Origin: Gemmatimonas sp. | GTDB lineage: Bacteria; Gemmatimonadota; Gemmatimonadetes; Gemmatimonadales; Gemmatimonadaceae | Assembly (NCBI GenBank): GCA_025361705.1 | Contig: JANYJW010000056.1 | Coordinates: 45,359-109,358, forward strand | Direction of reading: 5' to 3' | Length of the DNA stretch: 64,000 nucleotides | In this document: positions 41,607 through 50,290 of the stretch, one piece after another | Numbering within the stretch: the first letter of the stretch is position 1 | How the letters are laid out: the number at the start of each line of letters is the position of its first letter | Notes under the pieces: model-generated | The model's database searches: none | What the model was told of the DNA's origin: nothing | Seen by the model: the letters and a program-made list of their open reading frames with translations, nothing else | Made by a program: the position numbers and the translations under genes

Positions 41607-42392
41607 TCAGCGACGCCACGTCCACGCGTCGTCGCGGAAATGGGCAAGGGCGTCGTCGAGGACGCGGCCGACCATGGAGCCATCGTCCATCGGGAGGACG
41701 AGTGCCGGGGCACGTCCGTCATCGTCGTCCTCCGCGACCTCGTGCAGCAGGGCGTCGCGCACCGCGCCATAACTGGCGTCGGCGCCGAGCGCCTCGCGCA
41801 ACGTTGCTGCCGGGGCAGGGGGCAGGAACGGGCCCAGCGCGAAGCCTGCAATGCGCCCCTGATCGTCGTCGAGCAGGATGGAACCGTGCTGCAGCAAGGC
41901 CCCGTCCTGCCGCACTTGCGCGCTGCCCACCAGCTTGCGCCCGCCGAGCGTGAGCTCGCCGGCGGCGGGAACGGCAAAGCAGGCTGCGCCCTCGGGGCGC
42001 ATCGCGCGCGAGCCCGTGGCCTCAATGGCCAACGCGCCCAGCGCGTGCAGCGCGTGCAGCAGCAGGCGATTGTGGCGGCGCATGCTCGCGGCCAGCGATT
42101 CTCCCTCGACCACCGGTGCCGTGATGGAGTATGTGACCTCGCGGTCGTGCAACAGCGCGCGGCCGCCCGTCGGGCGGCGCACCAGACCCAGCCCTGCCTC
42201 GGCGATGGCCGCCGCATCGTAGCGCCCGTGGGCCGATTCGTTGCGCCCGAACGAGAGCGTCGGCTGAGACCATGCGTACACGCGGAACACCGACTCGCCC
42301 GTGCGACGCGCGCGCTCCATGAGCGCCACGTCGCACGCCATGTTCCACGCGCCGTCGCGCGCGCCCGTGTCGAGCAGCCGCCAGCGGGTCAC
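41607..42392 (-). CDS. Lipoate-protein ligase A / LipM-like transferase
   Basis: 261 residues from GTG 42392. The biotin/lipoate ligase-transferase fold is shown by the opening RLLDTGARDGAWNMACDVAL, QPTLSFGRNE, the ligand loop RRPTGGRALLHDREVTYSI (72-90) and the catalytic Lys K153 in GGRKLVGSAQ. The small C-terminal domain of E. coli LplA is absent, so it may be LipM-like, moving octanoyl or lipoyl rather than activating free lipoate. It shares an operon with a peptide transporter and lies upstream of, and divergent from, gcvP. Confidence 0.82.
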   Translation of the reverse strand: MTRWRLLDTGARDGAWNMACDVALMERARRTGESVFRVYAWSQPTLSFGRNESAHGRYDAAAIAEAGLGLVRRPTGGRALLHDREVTYSITAPVVEGESLAASMRRHNRLLLHALHALGALAIEATGSRAMRPEGAACFAVPAAGELTLGGRKLVGSAQVRQDGALLQHGSILLDDDQGRIAGFALGPFLPPAPAATLREALGADASYGAVRDALLHEVAEDDDDGRAPALVLPMDDGSMVGRVLDDALAHFRDDAWTWRR

Positions 42393-42393
42393 G

Positions 42394-42549
42394 TCAGCGG
42401 GTGACGGCGAAGTAGACGACGTAGAGCCACGAGAGCGCGCCGTGCAGAATGGCCCAAAGGATGGAGTGGTTGACGCTCCAGGAGATGGCGATTGCCAGGG
42501 CCGAGCCGAAGCTGATGCCGGCGCGCGTTGCTTCCTGTCGGGCGGTCAT
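42394..42549 (-). CDS. 51-residue membrane protein
   Basis: ATG 42549 has a strong GGAGG 6 bases upstream. One to two hydrophobic segments (SFGSALAIAISWSV, ILWAILHGALSWLYVVYF). Similar short membrane proteins with an NHSILWAI-like core seem familiar from other bacteria, but I cannot name a function. One base separates it from the next gene, so it is probably the first gene of the lplA-like/dpp operon. Confidence 0.65.
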   Translation of the reverse strand: MTARQEATRAGISFGSALAIAISWSVNHSILWAILHGALSWLYVVYFAVTR

Positions 42550-42591
42550 CGTGGCCTCCGTTGTAATGGATGGCAGAAGATACGACTGAGG

Positions 42592-42701
42592 ACGGGACGG
42601 GGCACGGTGCGGGCAGGGGCACGGGCACGGTGTGGGCACGGGGGCGTTGTGGGCACGGGCACGGTGTAGGCACGGGCACGGTGTGGGCACGGGGGCGTTG
42701 G
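42592..42701. repeat. GGGCACGG-rich repeats with a duplicated 30-mer
   Basis: The gap between the small membrane protein and gcvP is made of GGGCACGG-type words. A 30-base segment at 42620-42649 is repeated exactly at 42671-42700. The remaining part (42702-42865) shows a weak TAGTTT (42788-42793) and GGAG (42852-42855), but no gene or riboswitch pattern. Confidence 0.85.
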
Positions 42702-42865
42702 GCCCACCCAGCGTGTGGTGATCCGCCCCGCGAAACACCGGGCTTTCCCTCGCCGAACGGCCCGCCCCAGCGAAGCACGCGCGTGGTTAGTTTTAGGGTT
42801 GTCGCGCGCTGCATCGCACCCGCGTCGGGGGCGCCGCTTGCGCGCCGCACTGGAGCTCGCGCATC

Positions 42866-45718
42866 GTGACTTCGTCTTCGCATCCGCAGCCGGACGTGTT
42901 TGCGCCCCGGCACATTGGCCCGTCAGAGTCCGACGTGGCGGCCATGCTGAAGGTCCTTGGATACCCGTCGCTCGACGCCCTCATCGATGCGACCGTACCC
43001 GCCAACATCCGCCTCGCCCGCCCGCTCAACTTGCCGGCCGGCCTCGCCGAACCTGACGCGCTCGCCGCGTTCAAGTCGATGGTTGCGCCCAACCAGGTGT
43101 GGCGCGCCTTCATCGGCCAGGGTTACTACGGCACGCACACGCCGGCCGTGATCCAGCGCAACATCCTGGAGAATCCCGGCTGGTACACGGCGTACACGCC
43201 GTATCAGGCCGAAGTGGCGCAGGGGCGCCTCGAGGCCCTGCTGAATTTCCAGACGACCGTCATCGACCTCACCGGCCTGCCGGTGTCGAGCGCGTCGCTG
43301 CTGGACGAGGCCACGGCGGCGGCCGAGGCGATGCAGATGCTGCACGCCGCGAAGAGCGGCCGGGACGTCTTTCTCGTGGCTGACGACGTGCACCCGCAGA
43401 CCATCGACGTCGTCAAGGCGCGCGGCGCCGCGCGCGGCATCACCGTCAAGGTGCAGCCTGCAGCGGCCTTCACGCTCGACGCCTCGGTGTGCGGCGTGCT
43501 CATCCAGTATCCCAACACGTTTGGCGCCATCGAAGATCCGCGCGTGCTCTGCGACCGCGTGCACGCGGCAGGCGCGATGGTCGTGGCGGCCACCGACCTG
43601 CTCGCGCTCACGGTGCTGGCCCCGCCGGGCGAGTGGGGCGCCGATGTCGCGATCGGCAGCGCGCAGCGCTTTGGCGTGCCCTTCGGGTACGGTGGGCCGC
43701 ACGCGGGCTTCCTGACCACGAAGGACGATCTCAAGCGCATCATGCCGGGCCGCATCATCGGCGTGTCGCGCGACAGCCACGGGCAGCCGGCACTCCGCAT
43801 GGCGCTCGGCACGCGTGAACAGCACATCCGCCGCGAAAAGGCGACGAGCAACATCTGCACGGCGCAGGTGCTGCTCGCGGTGATGAGCGGGATGTATGCG
43901 GTGTTCCATGGCCCCGATGGCCTGCGGCGCATTGCGCAGCGCGTGCATCATCGCGCCGAGGCGTTTGCGGCCGGCGCGCGTGCGCTCGGGCACACGGTGC
44001 TGCACGACGTCTTCTTCGATACGGTGCACCTGTCGCCCAAGGGCGGCGTGGCTGCGGTGAAGAAGGCGGCCGAGGCCAGGCGCATCAACCTGCGCTACTT
44101 CGCCGACGGCACCATCGGCGTGTCGATGGGCGAGACGACGACCACCGAGGATCTCGGCGACCTGCTGGCGATCTTCGGTGGTGCACTGACGAATGCGCCC
44201 GCCGGGGTGGACGCGCGGTTCGACGAGCGCTTTGCCCGCACGAGCGAGTTCCTCACGCACCCCGTGTTCCACACGCACCGCTCGGAGACCGACTTCCAGC
44301 GCTACGTGCGGTCGCTCGAGGCCAAGGATCTGTCGCTGGTGCACTCGATGATCTCGCTCGGCTCGTGCACGATGAAGCTGAACGCCGCCGCCGAGATGCT
44401 GCCCATCACGTGGCCCGAGATCGGCAACATTCATCCGTTTGCGCCGGTGGAGCAGGCGCAGGGCTACCGCGCGCTGTTCGACACGCTCGAGGGCGCGCTG
44501 GCCGAGATCACCGGCTTCGACGCCGTGTCGCTGCAGCCCAACGCGGGCTCGCAGGGCGAGTACACCGGGCTGCTGGTGATTCAGGCGTACCACCAGTCGC
44601 GCGGCGAGGGGCACCGCAACATCTGCCTCATTCCGCAGTCGGCGCACGGCACCAACCCGGCGAGCGCCGTGATGGCGGGCCTGAACGTCGTCGTGGTGAA
44701 GACCGACCCGAACGGCAACATCGACGTGGCCGACCTCAAGGCGAAGGCCGGGCAGCATGCGGCCAACCTGTCGGCGCTGATGGTGACGTATCCCTCGACG
44801 CACGGCGTGTTCGAGGAGGCCATCACGGACATCACGAAGATCGTCCACGAGCACGGCGGCCAGGTGTATCTGGACGGCGCGAACATGAACGCGATGGTCG
44901 GCTTGTGCCGCCCGGGCGACATCGGCGCCGACGTCTGCCACCTGAACCTCCACAAGACGTTCGCCATTCCGCACGGCGGCGGCGGACCGGGCGTGGGCCC
45001 GATTGGCGTGGCCACGCACCTGTCGCCGTTCCTCCCCGGCCACGTGGCGGTGAAGACGGGCGGTGCACAGGCCATCGGCGCGGTCTCGGCGGCGCCATGG
45101 GGCAGCGCGAGCGTGGTGCCCATCTCGATGATGTACATCATGCTGCTCGGCGGCGAAGGACTCACGCTGAGCACCAAGATCGCGATCCTCAACGCCAACT
45201 ATGTGGCCAAGCGGCTCGATGCGGAGTATCCCGTGCTGTACAAGGGGAAGCACGGGACGATTGCGCACGAGTGCATTGTTGACCCGCGCGCCTTCAAGGC
45301 GACGGCTGGTGTGGACGCCGGGGATATCGGCAAGCGCCTGATGGACTATGGCTTCCACGCGCCGACGATTTCGTTCCCGGTGCATGACACGCTGATGATC
45401 GAGCCCACCGAGAGCGAGCCATTGGCCGAACTCGACCGGTTCGTGGACGCATTGCTTGCCATCCGCGCCGAAATTGCCCTGGTGGAGTCGGGGGCGCTGC
45501 CGCGCGACGACAATCCCCTTGTGAACGCGCCGCACACCATGGCGCAGTGCGTGGCCGATGCGTGGACGCACGCGTACTCGCGCGAGACGGCGGCGTTTCC
45601 GTCGACGTGGGTACGTAGCCACAAGTTCTGGCCGGCGGTGGGACGCGTGGACAACGCCTTCGGCGACCGGAACCTGGTGTGCGCGTGCCCGCCGGTTGGC
45701 GCCTACTCCGACGGCTAG
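42866..45718 (+). CDS. gcvP: Glycine dehydrogenase (aminomethyl-transferring), P protein
   Basis: 950 residues from GTG 42866, with GGAG 10 bases upstream. PLP enzyme that decarboxylates glycine and passes the aminomethyl group to lipoyl-GcvH. It is a single fused chain like E. coli GcvP (957), not split into two subunits. Conserved parts: [14 protein letters not shown] at the front, [36 protein letters not shown], then the second half with [13 protein letters not shown] and the PLP Lys K697 in [17 protein letters not shown]. It faces gcvH across a terminator; gcvT is not in the window. Confidence 0.97.
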   Translation: MTSSSHPQPDVFAPRHIGPSESDVAAMLKVLGYPSLDALIDATVPANIRLARPLNLPAGLAEPDALAAFKSMVAPNQVWRAFIGQGYYGTHTPAVIQRNILENPGWYTAYTPYQAEVAQGRLEALLNFQTTVIDLTGLPVSSASLLDEATAAAEAMQMLHAAKSGRDVFLVADDVHPQTIDVVKARGAARGITVKVQPAAAFTLDASVCGVLIQYPNTFGAIEDPRVLCDRVHAAGAMVVAATDLLALTVLAPPGEWGADVAIGSAQRFGVPFGYGGPHAGFLTTKDDLKRIMPGRIIGVSRDSHGQPALRMALGTREQHIRREKATSNICTAQVLLAVMSGMYAVFHGPDGLRRIAQRVHHRAEAFAAGARALGHTVLHDVFFDTVHLSPKGGVAAVKKAAEARRINLRYFADGTIGVSMGETTTTEDLGDLLAIFGGALTNAPAGVDARFDERFARTSEFLTHPVFHTHRSETDFQRYVRSLEAKDLSLVHSMISLGSCTMKLNAAAEMLPITWPEIGNIHPFAPVEQAQGYRALFDTLEGALAEITGFDAVSLQPNAGSQGEYTGLLVIQAYHQSRGEGHRNICLIPQSAHGTNPASAVMAGLNVVVVKTDPNGNIDVADLKAKAGQHAANLSALMVTYPSTHGVFEEAITDITKIVHEHGGQVYLDGANMNAMVGLCRPGDIGADVCHLNLHKTFAIPHGGGGPGVGPIGVATHLSPFLPGHVAVKTGGAQAIGAVSAAPWGSASVVPISMMYIMLLGGEGLTLSTKIAILNANYVAKRLDAEYPVLYKGKHGTIAHECIVDPRAFKATAGVDAGDIGKRLMDYGFHAPTISFPVHDTLMIEPTESEPLAELDRFVDALLAIRAEIALVESGALPRDDNPLVNAPHTMAQCVADAWTHAYSRETAAFPSTWVRSHKFWPAVGRVDNAFGDRNLVCACPPVGAYSDG

Positions 45719-45719
45719 A

Positions 45720-45780
45720 GAACGACAGACGACTGCAGAGACCGACAGAGAACGACAGAGACCGACAGAGAACGACAGAA
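45720..45780. repeat. 10-bp tandem repeats (ACCGACAGAG / AACGACAGAG) after gcvP
   Basis: Four alternating copies of a 10-mer ending GACAGAG lie at about 45740-45779, directly after the gcvP stop and directly before the terminator stem at 45785. AACGACAGA also occurs at 57660-57669, again just before a terminator. Confidence 0.8.
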
Positions 45781-45784
45781 TGAG

Positions 45785-45818
45785 ACAGAGGTCCGGAGCG
45801 TGTGCTCCGGACCTCTGT
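45785..45818. terminator. 15-bp hairpin between gcvP and gcvH
   Basis: A perfect 15-bp stem (45785-45799 with 45804-45818) with a GTGT loop. Located between convergent genes; it could end both transcripts. Confidence 0.85.
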
Positions 45819-45852
45819 GCGTCTCTGTCGTGCGCTGTCTTTAGCTCGCCAG

Positions 45853-46257
45853 CTAGTGGTGCCCGCCGCCGCCCGCCGCCAGGTGCTTCTCGTACGCGGC
45901 CGCGTCCATCAGCCCGGCGACGTCGGCCGGGTTGACCTTCAGCTTGATCATCCAGCCGTCGTCGAACGGGCTGCTGTTGACCAGCGACGGCTCGCCTTCG
46001 AGCCGGGCGTTCACTTCAATCACTTCGCCGGCGACCGGGCAGTAGATGTCGGACACGGCCTTGACCGCTTCGATGGTGCCGAACGAGTCGTGCGCGCCAT
46101 ATGAGGCGCCGACCTTCGGGAGATCGAGGAAGACGACGTCACCCAGTTCACCTTGGGCAAAATCGGTGACGCCGACGCAGACGATGGACGGGTCGGCGGT
46201 GGGCTTCAGGTATTCGTGGCTTTCGGTATAGCGAAGGTCGGCAGGAATCGAGGACAC
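45853..46257 (-). CDS. gcvH: Glycine cleavage system H protein
   Basis: 134 residues from GTG 46257, with GGAG upstream on the minus strand. Lipoyl-carrying shuttle between GcvP, GcvT and LpdA. The lipoyl Lys is K66 in TIEAVKAVSDI; GVTDFAQGELGDVVFLDLP and ARLEGEPSLVNSSPFDDGWMIKL are the other family landmarks. The tail ends in GGGGHH, unusual but not impairing. It uses lipoate made by LipB/LipA elsewhere in this window. coaE lies 58 bases upstream on the same strand. Confidence 0.96.
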   Translation of the reverse strand: MSSIPADLRYTESHEYLKPTADPSIVCVGVTDFAQGELGDVVFLDLPKVGASYGAHDSFGTIEAVKAVSDIYCPVAGEVIEVNARLEGEPSLVNSSPFDDGWMIKLKVNPADVAGLMDAAAYEKHLAAGGGGHH

Positions 46258-46315
46258 GGACCGCTCCAGGTGTGTCTGAGGTGTACGGGAATTCTACCGG
46301 ACGCGCGCGGCGGGT

Positions 46316-46924
46316 TCAAGCCGATACGGCACGCGCCTGCAATGCGTTGAATACCGCCCGGGCCTGTACTTCCAGCTCGGCGGGCGTCCCGCTGTTGTCG
46401 ATGATCCAGTCGGCGGCGGCGCGCTTGCGTGCGCTCGGCCACTGCCCGGCGATCATCGCCTCGGCGTCGGCGTGGGACAATCCCCGGTCCCGCATGAGGC
46501 GTTCCCGGCGCAGCGCGTGCGGCGCGTCCACCAGAACAATGCCGTCCACGAGGCCCGTGAGGCCGGCCTCGAACAGCAGCGGGATGTCGCATACCACCAG
46601 CCGGTCACCGCGTCCTGCTGCCTCTGCGACGGCCGCGGAGCGCAAGCGGCCCACCTCGGGGTGGACGATCGCATCGAGTGCCGCTCGTTCCCCCGGGTCG
46701 GCAAAGACGATCCGGCGGAGGGCCGCCCGGTCGAGCGACCCGTTTGCTGCCAGCACCGCGTCGCCCCAGCGCGCGGAGATGGCGTGGAGCGCCGGCGTGC
46801 CGGGCGCTACGGCGTCGCGCGCGAGCCTGTCGGCGTCGATGAGCGTGACGCCCCAGGCGGCAAAGTGCCGTGCCACGGACGTCTTGCCGGCCGCGATATT
46901 TCCCGTCAATCCAATCACGAGCAT
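46316..46924 (-). CDS. coaE: Dephospho-CoA kinase
   Basis: 202 residues from ATG 46924 (MLVIGLTGNIAAGKTS); upstream codons would run into the divergent pilin gene. P-loop GNIAAGKT (8-15), IDADRLARDAV, the CoA-domain phrase VHPEVGRL and VVCDIPLLFEAGL, and lid-region RLMRDRGLSHADAEAMIAGQ. Catalyses the last step of CoA synthesis, using ATP. Typical length. Possibly co-transcribed with gcvH. Confidence 0.95.
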   Translation of the reverse strand: MLVIGLTGNIAAGKTSVARHFAAWGVTLIDADRLARDAVAPGTPALHAISARWGDAVLAANGSLDRAALRRIVFADPGERAALDAIVHPEVGRLRSAAVAEAAGRGDRLVVCDIPLLFEAGLTGLVDGIVLVDAPHALRRERLMRDRGLSHADAEAMIAGQWPSARKRAAADWIIDNSGTPAELEVQARAVFNALQARAVSA

Positions 46925-46969
46925 GCCGAAACGTGGCGCCGGTAGCGTGCCTCGTGCAACTTTCCGGCC

Positions 46970-47524
46970 GTGCCCCATCGCCGCGGTTACACGATCATCG
47001 AGGTCGCCCTCGTGCTGGTCCTTGCCGCCATCATGGCGGCCATGGCCATTCCGCGGATCTCGTTCGTGCGATACCGCCAGGATGCCAACGGGCGTCTGGT
47101 GCAGAGCAGCCTGATTCGGGCGCAGCAGACGGCTATCCAGAAGTCGACGAACGTGCTGTTTGTCATCGACTATGCGGCGTCGCGCATGCGCGTGGTGAAT
47201 GACACCAACGCCAATGGCGCCGCTGACGCGGCCGAGTATTGGTCGTCGTGGAAGCTCGGCGACGGGGCCAGGTTCTCGATTCCCGCGGTGACGGTGGACG
47301 GCGCCACGGCGGGGTACGCCACCGGCCCGGGGATCACCACCACGGCGGCCGGACCGACCATCACGTTCTATCCGAACGGCTCGGCCAGCGGCGACGCGTT
47401 CGTGTATGTGGGCGTCACGAGCGGCCGGTCCGATGCCCTGCGGGCCATCGAGTTTGCCGGCTCCACCGGGCGCACGCGCCTGTGGCGGTACCTCAACGGG
47501 GCGTGGCGGCGCGACTCGCTGTAG
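46970..47524 (+). CDS. Minor pilin / pseudopilin (GspH/FimT type)
   Basis: 184 residues from GTG 46970. Prepilin leader MPHRRG is cut before Y7 with E11 at mature position +5, followed by a hydrophobic helix (VALVLVLAAIMAAMAIP) and a globular domain with ISFVRYRQDANGRLVQSSLIRAQQTAI, the usual GspH/FimT layout. The N-terminal pattern RRGYTIIEV is diagnostic for type IV pilus/T2SS substrates. The likely partners (PilV-, PilW-, PilX-like genes) lie 2.3 kb downstream, past the tryptophanase cassette. Confidence 0.88.
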   Translation: MPHRRGYTIIEVALVLVLAAIMAAMAIPRISFVRYRQDANGRLVQSSLIRAQQTAIQKSTNVLFVIDYAASRMRVVNDTNANGAADAAEYWSSWKLGDGARFSIPAVTVDGATAGYATGPGITTTAAGPTITFYPNGSASGDAFVYVGVTSGRSDALRAIEFAGSTGRTRLWRYLNGAWRRDSL

Positions 47525-47539
47525 CCGCGCCGCCCGGCG

Positions 47540-48928
47540 TTACGCGACGACCCCGGGCACGAGCGGGGCGAACTTCGCCGTGAAGTGCCGCAGGGCGGGC
47601 GGCTGCTCGGTGATGCGGACGCCGCGGATGCGGGGCGCCAGCGCGTTCACGTGCAGCAGCACCTCGCACACGTAGTCCATGTGGCTCTGCGTGTAGACGC
47701 GGCGTGGAAAGGCGAGGCGCACGAGTTCGAGATCCGCCACCTTTTCGGTGCCGTCGGGCTGCTGGCCGAACATCACGGAGCCGATTTCACACGCACGGAT
47801 GCCGCCCTCGAGATAGAGCACGAGCGACAGCGCCCACCCCGGATACTCCGCGGGCGGGATGTGCGGCAGCCACTGCCGCGCATCGAGGTACAGCGCATGG
47901 CCGCCGGCCGGGCGCACGGTCGGGATGCCGGCGGCCGTCATCTTCTCCGCCATGTACTCCACCATCCGGATGCGATAGCGCAGGTAGTCCGGGTCGAGTG
48001 CCTCGTACAAGCCGACGGCAATCGCCTCGAGGTCGTAGCCGGCGAGGCCGCCGTACGTCGGAAACCCCTCGGTGAGGATCAGCGTGTTGCGGCAGCGCGC
48101 GGCGATGGTGTCGTCGTTCATGGCGAGAAAGCCGCCGATGTTCGCCATGCCGTCCTTCTTGGCACTCATGGTGCAGCCATCGGCGAGCGCGAACATCTCG
48201 CGGGCGATGGCGATGGGCGCCGTGTCGGCGTAGCCATCCTCGCGGGTGTGGATGAACCACGCGTTTTCGGCAAACCGGCAGGCGTCGATGAAGAACGGCA
48301 CGCCGAACCGGCGAGCGAGCGCCGACGCGCCACGGATGTTGGCCATGCTCACCGGCTGGCCACCGCCCGAGTTGTTGGTGACCGTGATCATCACCAGCGG
48401 CACGCGCCCGGGGTTGTCGCGAAGCACGGTTTCGAGTGCCTCGAGGTCCATGTTCCCCTTGAAGGGATGCAGGGCCTGCGGGAGATGCCCCTCGGCGATC
48501 GGAAGGTCGAGTGCCTTGGCACCGCGGTGCTCGATGTTGGCGCGCGTCGTGTCGAAGTGCCGGTTGTTGGGCACGAGGTCGCCGGGCTTGAGCATGGCGC
48601 CGCTCAGGATGTGCTCGGCGGCGCGCCCCTGGTGGGTGGGGATGACCTGCGCAAAACCGAAGATGTCCTTGACCGCGCGCTCAAACGCGTAGAACGAGCG
48701 GGCGCCGGCATAGGTCTCGTCGCCCCGCATCATGCCGGCCCACTGGTACACCGACATCGCGCCGGTTCCCGAGTCGGTGAGGAGGTCGATGAGGACGTCC
48801 TCGGCGCGCAGCTTGAAGATGTTGTAGTGCGCCGCTTCGAGGGCCGCGCCGCGCTCGGCGTCGGTGGACTGCCGGATGGGTTCGACCGTCTTGATGCGGA
48901 ATGGTTCGATGATGGTCTTGTACTTCAC
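47540..48928 (-). CDS. tnaA: Tryptophanase (beta-eliminating lyase)
   Basis: 462 residues from GTG 48928, overlapping the regulator stop as GTGA. PLP enzyme of the tryptophanase/tyrosine phenol-lyase family; opens VKYKTIIEPFRIKTVEPI. The PLP Lys is in the SAKKD pair (257-258), spelled as in tryptophanase, while the following NIGGFL reads as in tyrosine phenol-lyase. Near the C-terminus, where tyrosine phenol-lyase has the Arg of SMERG, this protein has ACEIGS, as in tryptophanase. Indole production from tryptophan is therefore favoured. It follows its probable regulator on the minus strand. Confidence 0.85.
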   Translation of the reverse strand: MKYKTIIEPFRIKTVEPIRQSTDAERGAALEAAHYNIFKLRAEDVLIDLLTDSGTGAMSVYQWAGMMRGDETYAGARSFYAFERAVKDIFGFAQVIPTHQGRAAEHILSGAMLKPGDLVPNNRHFDTTRANIEHRGAKALDLPIAEGHLPQALHPFKGNMDLEALETVLRDNPGRVPLVMITVTNNSGGGQPVSMANIRGASALARRFGVPFFIDACRFAENAWFIHTREDGYADTAPIAIAREMFALADGCTMSAKKDGMANIGGFLAMNDDTIAARCRNTLILTEGFPTYGGLAGYDLEAIAVGLYEALDPDYLRYRIRMVEYMAEKMTAAGIPTVRPAGGHALYLDARQWLPHIPPAEYPGWALSLVLYLEGGIRACEIGSVMFGQQPDGTEKVADLELVRLAFPRRVYTQSHMDYVCEVLLHVNALAPRIRGVRITEQPPALRHFTAKFAPLVPGVVA

Positions 48929-49728
48929 GCGGGGTCTTGCTCCTCGAGGCCGTGCGCCAACTCGGCGCGTCCAATTGCGCGCAGGAATTGCGCCGTGACA
49001 AAGCGCGCGCCGCCGCGCTCGCGAATTTCCAGCGGCGTGGCGCCGACATAGCGCTGGCACATGTTGCGGAACGCCGAGCCCGACGGAAAGTCGAGCGCAC
49101 GGGCGATGCCGTCGGCGCTGCGCTTGGGGTCGTCGAGCATCTGGCCGGCGACGATCAGGCGCCCCCAGCCGATCAGTTTCTGCGGGGCGGGGAGGCGTTC
49201 CAGGCGCAGCTTCTCGAGCAGCGTCGTCTTGGAGATCGACAGCGTCTCGGCCAGCCGGTGCGAGGTGAGCCGCATGTGGGCCCGCGTGATGACGATGAGG
49301 ATCGCGTCGCGCGCCGCGCTGTCGATGGCGGCCAGGCGATGGCGCAGCAGCGCGGCGACACCGCGCGCCTCGGCCTGCTCCACCACGGCGCGCACGGCCT
49401 GCGGGGAGTCGTCGAGATCCACCAGCAGCAAGCCGTCGAGGCCGGCGCGCCCGGCGTCGAACAGGTCGCGAGCGCGCTGCGGGGTGGCGACGACGTAGGC
49501 GATGAGCGTCAGGCGCGGAAAGCGCGTGCGCAACTGGCGCACGCGCTCAAAGCTCGCCGCGCCGTCGGCGTACAGGTCGAACACGGCGAGATGCACCGGC
49601 TCGCGACCGCACGCCGCAATGAGCTCGTCCCAGCCGCGGCAGGGCGTGACCGTGTGCTGTCCCCGCACCGCGCCGTGGACGCGCTGGAGGCAACGATCGA
49701 GCGGGAGCAGCGTGGCGATGACGCCCAT
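48925..49728 (-). CDS. AraC-type transcriptional regulator with receiver-like N-terminus
   Basis: 267 residues from ATG 49728. Residues 1-125 alternate strands and helices like a response-regulator receiver (HLAVFDLYADGAASFERVRQ, LIAYVVATPQRARDLF, GLDGLLLVDLDDSPQ). Here D50 in VFDLY may be the phospho-acceptor equivalent, but the first acidic pair is not evident. Residues 160-250 carry two helix-turn-helix units; the second, DGIARALDFPSGSAFRNMCQRYVGATP, is a clear AraC recognition motif. Its overlap with tnaA suggests it controls that gene. A minus-strand TAAGTT -10 lies at 49769-49774. Confidence 0.8.
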   Translation of the reverse strand: MGVIATLLPLDRCLQRVHGAVRGQHTVTPCRGWDELIAACGREPVHLAVFDLYADGAASFERVRQLRTRFPRLTLIAYVVATPQRARDLFDAGRAGLDGLLLVDLDDSPQAVRAVVEQAEARGVAALLRHRLAAIDSAARDAILIVITRAHMRLTSHRLAETLSISKTTLLEKLRLERLPAPQKLIGWGRLIVAGQMLDDPKRSADGIARALDFPSGSAFRNMCQRYVGATPLEIRERGGARFVTAQFLRAIGRAELAHGLEEQDPA

Positions 49729-49790
49729 CAGTCCTGTCGGGTGAGGGTTGCCGGTTCGGCGATCCCTCAACTTACCACGTGCCGGGCCCC

Positions 49791-49820
49791 GGCGGCAAAA
49801 GGACTGGCGGAAAAAGGACT
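49791..49820. repeat. Tandem 15-bp duplication upstream of the pilV-like gene
   Basis: GGCGGCAAAAGGACT is followed at once by GGCGGAAAAAGGACT (one mismatch). It lies in the divergent gap between the AraC-type regulator and the pilV-like gene and could be a doubled binding site. Confidence 0.65.
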
Positions 49821-49858
49821 GGCGTTCACCCCGTCGCGGGGGTCACATTCCCTGTGGA

Positions 49859-50290
49859 ATGCAGACTGGAGCCACCGCGCGGACACCGGCGCACCGACCG
49901 GGCATGACGCTCATCGAGGTCATCATCGCGGTGATGATCCTCAGTGGCGTGCTCATCGGTCTTTCCAACTTCACGCGCCGGTTCCAGCATCTGACCTCCA
50001 ACCACGACGCGCTGGCGATTGCCAGCGAACTGGCGACCGGACGGCTCGAAGTGGTGAATCTCCATCGGCGGTATTCGACTCTCGTGGCAACGTTTGACGG
50101 CACCACCGAGACGAGTGCCACGTCCGGCGCCAACCCGTCCATGAGCAACGCGCCAGGGTATTCGCGCACGACGTCGGTGGTACGCACCGGACCAAGCGCC
50201 ACGCAGGACTACGTGACCGTGACGGTCACGGTCACCCAGGCGGCGATCGGCATGACAATCCGCAAGTCGCTCGTCATCGCCGCGTTCTGA
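49859..50290 (+). CDS. PilV-like minor pilin
   Basis: 143 residues from ATG 49859. Long prepilin leader ending AHRPG, cleaved before M16 with E20 at +5 (GMTLIEVIIAVMILSGVLIGLSNF). The globular part is short, with Thr/Ser-rich strands ending YVTVTVTVTQAAIGMTIRKSLVIAAF. Size and helix phrase match PilV/FimT-type modification proteins. The next gene overlaps its stop by one base (TGATG). Exported by the type IV pilus machinery encoded elsewhere. Confidence 0.82.
   Translation: MQTGATARTPAHRPGMTLIEVIIAVMILSGVLIGLSNFTRRFQHLTSNHDALAIASELATGRLEVVNLHRRYSTLVATFDGTTETSATSGANPSMSNAPGYSRTTSVVRTGPSATQDYVTVTVTVTQAAIGMTIRKSLVIAAF

Noticed and set aside
42550..42865. Glycine riboswitch upstream of gcvP
   Set aside because: The conserved GGAGAG and CACCGAAGG-type cores are absent; the region is GGGCACGG repeats and GC-rich leader.
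42923..45622. 899-residue minus-strand open frame opposite gcvP
   Set aside because: It is His/Arg/Val-rich shadow translation of the conserved gcvP gene.
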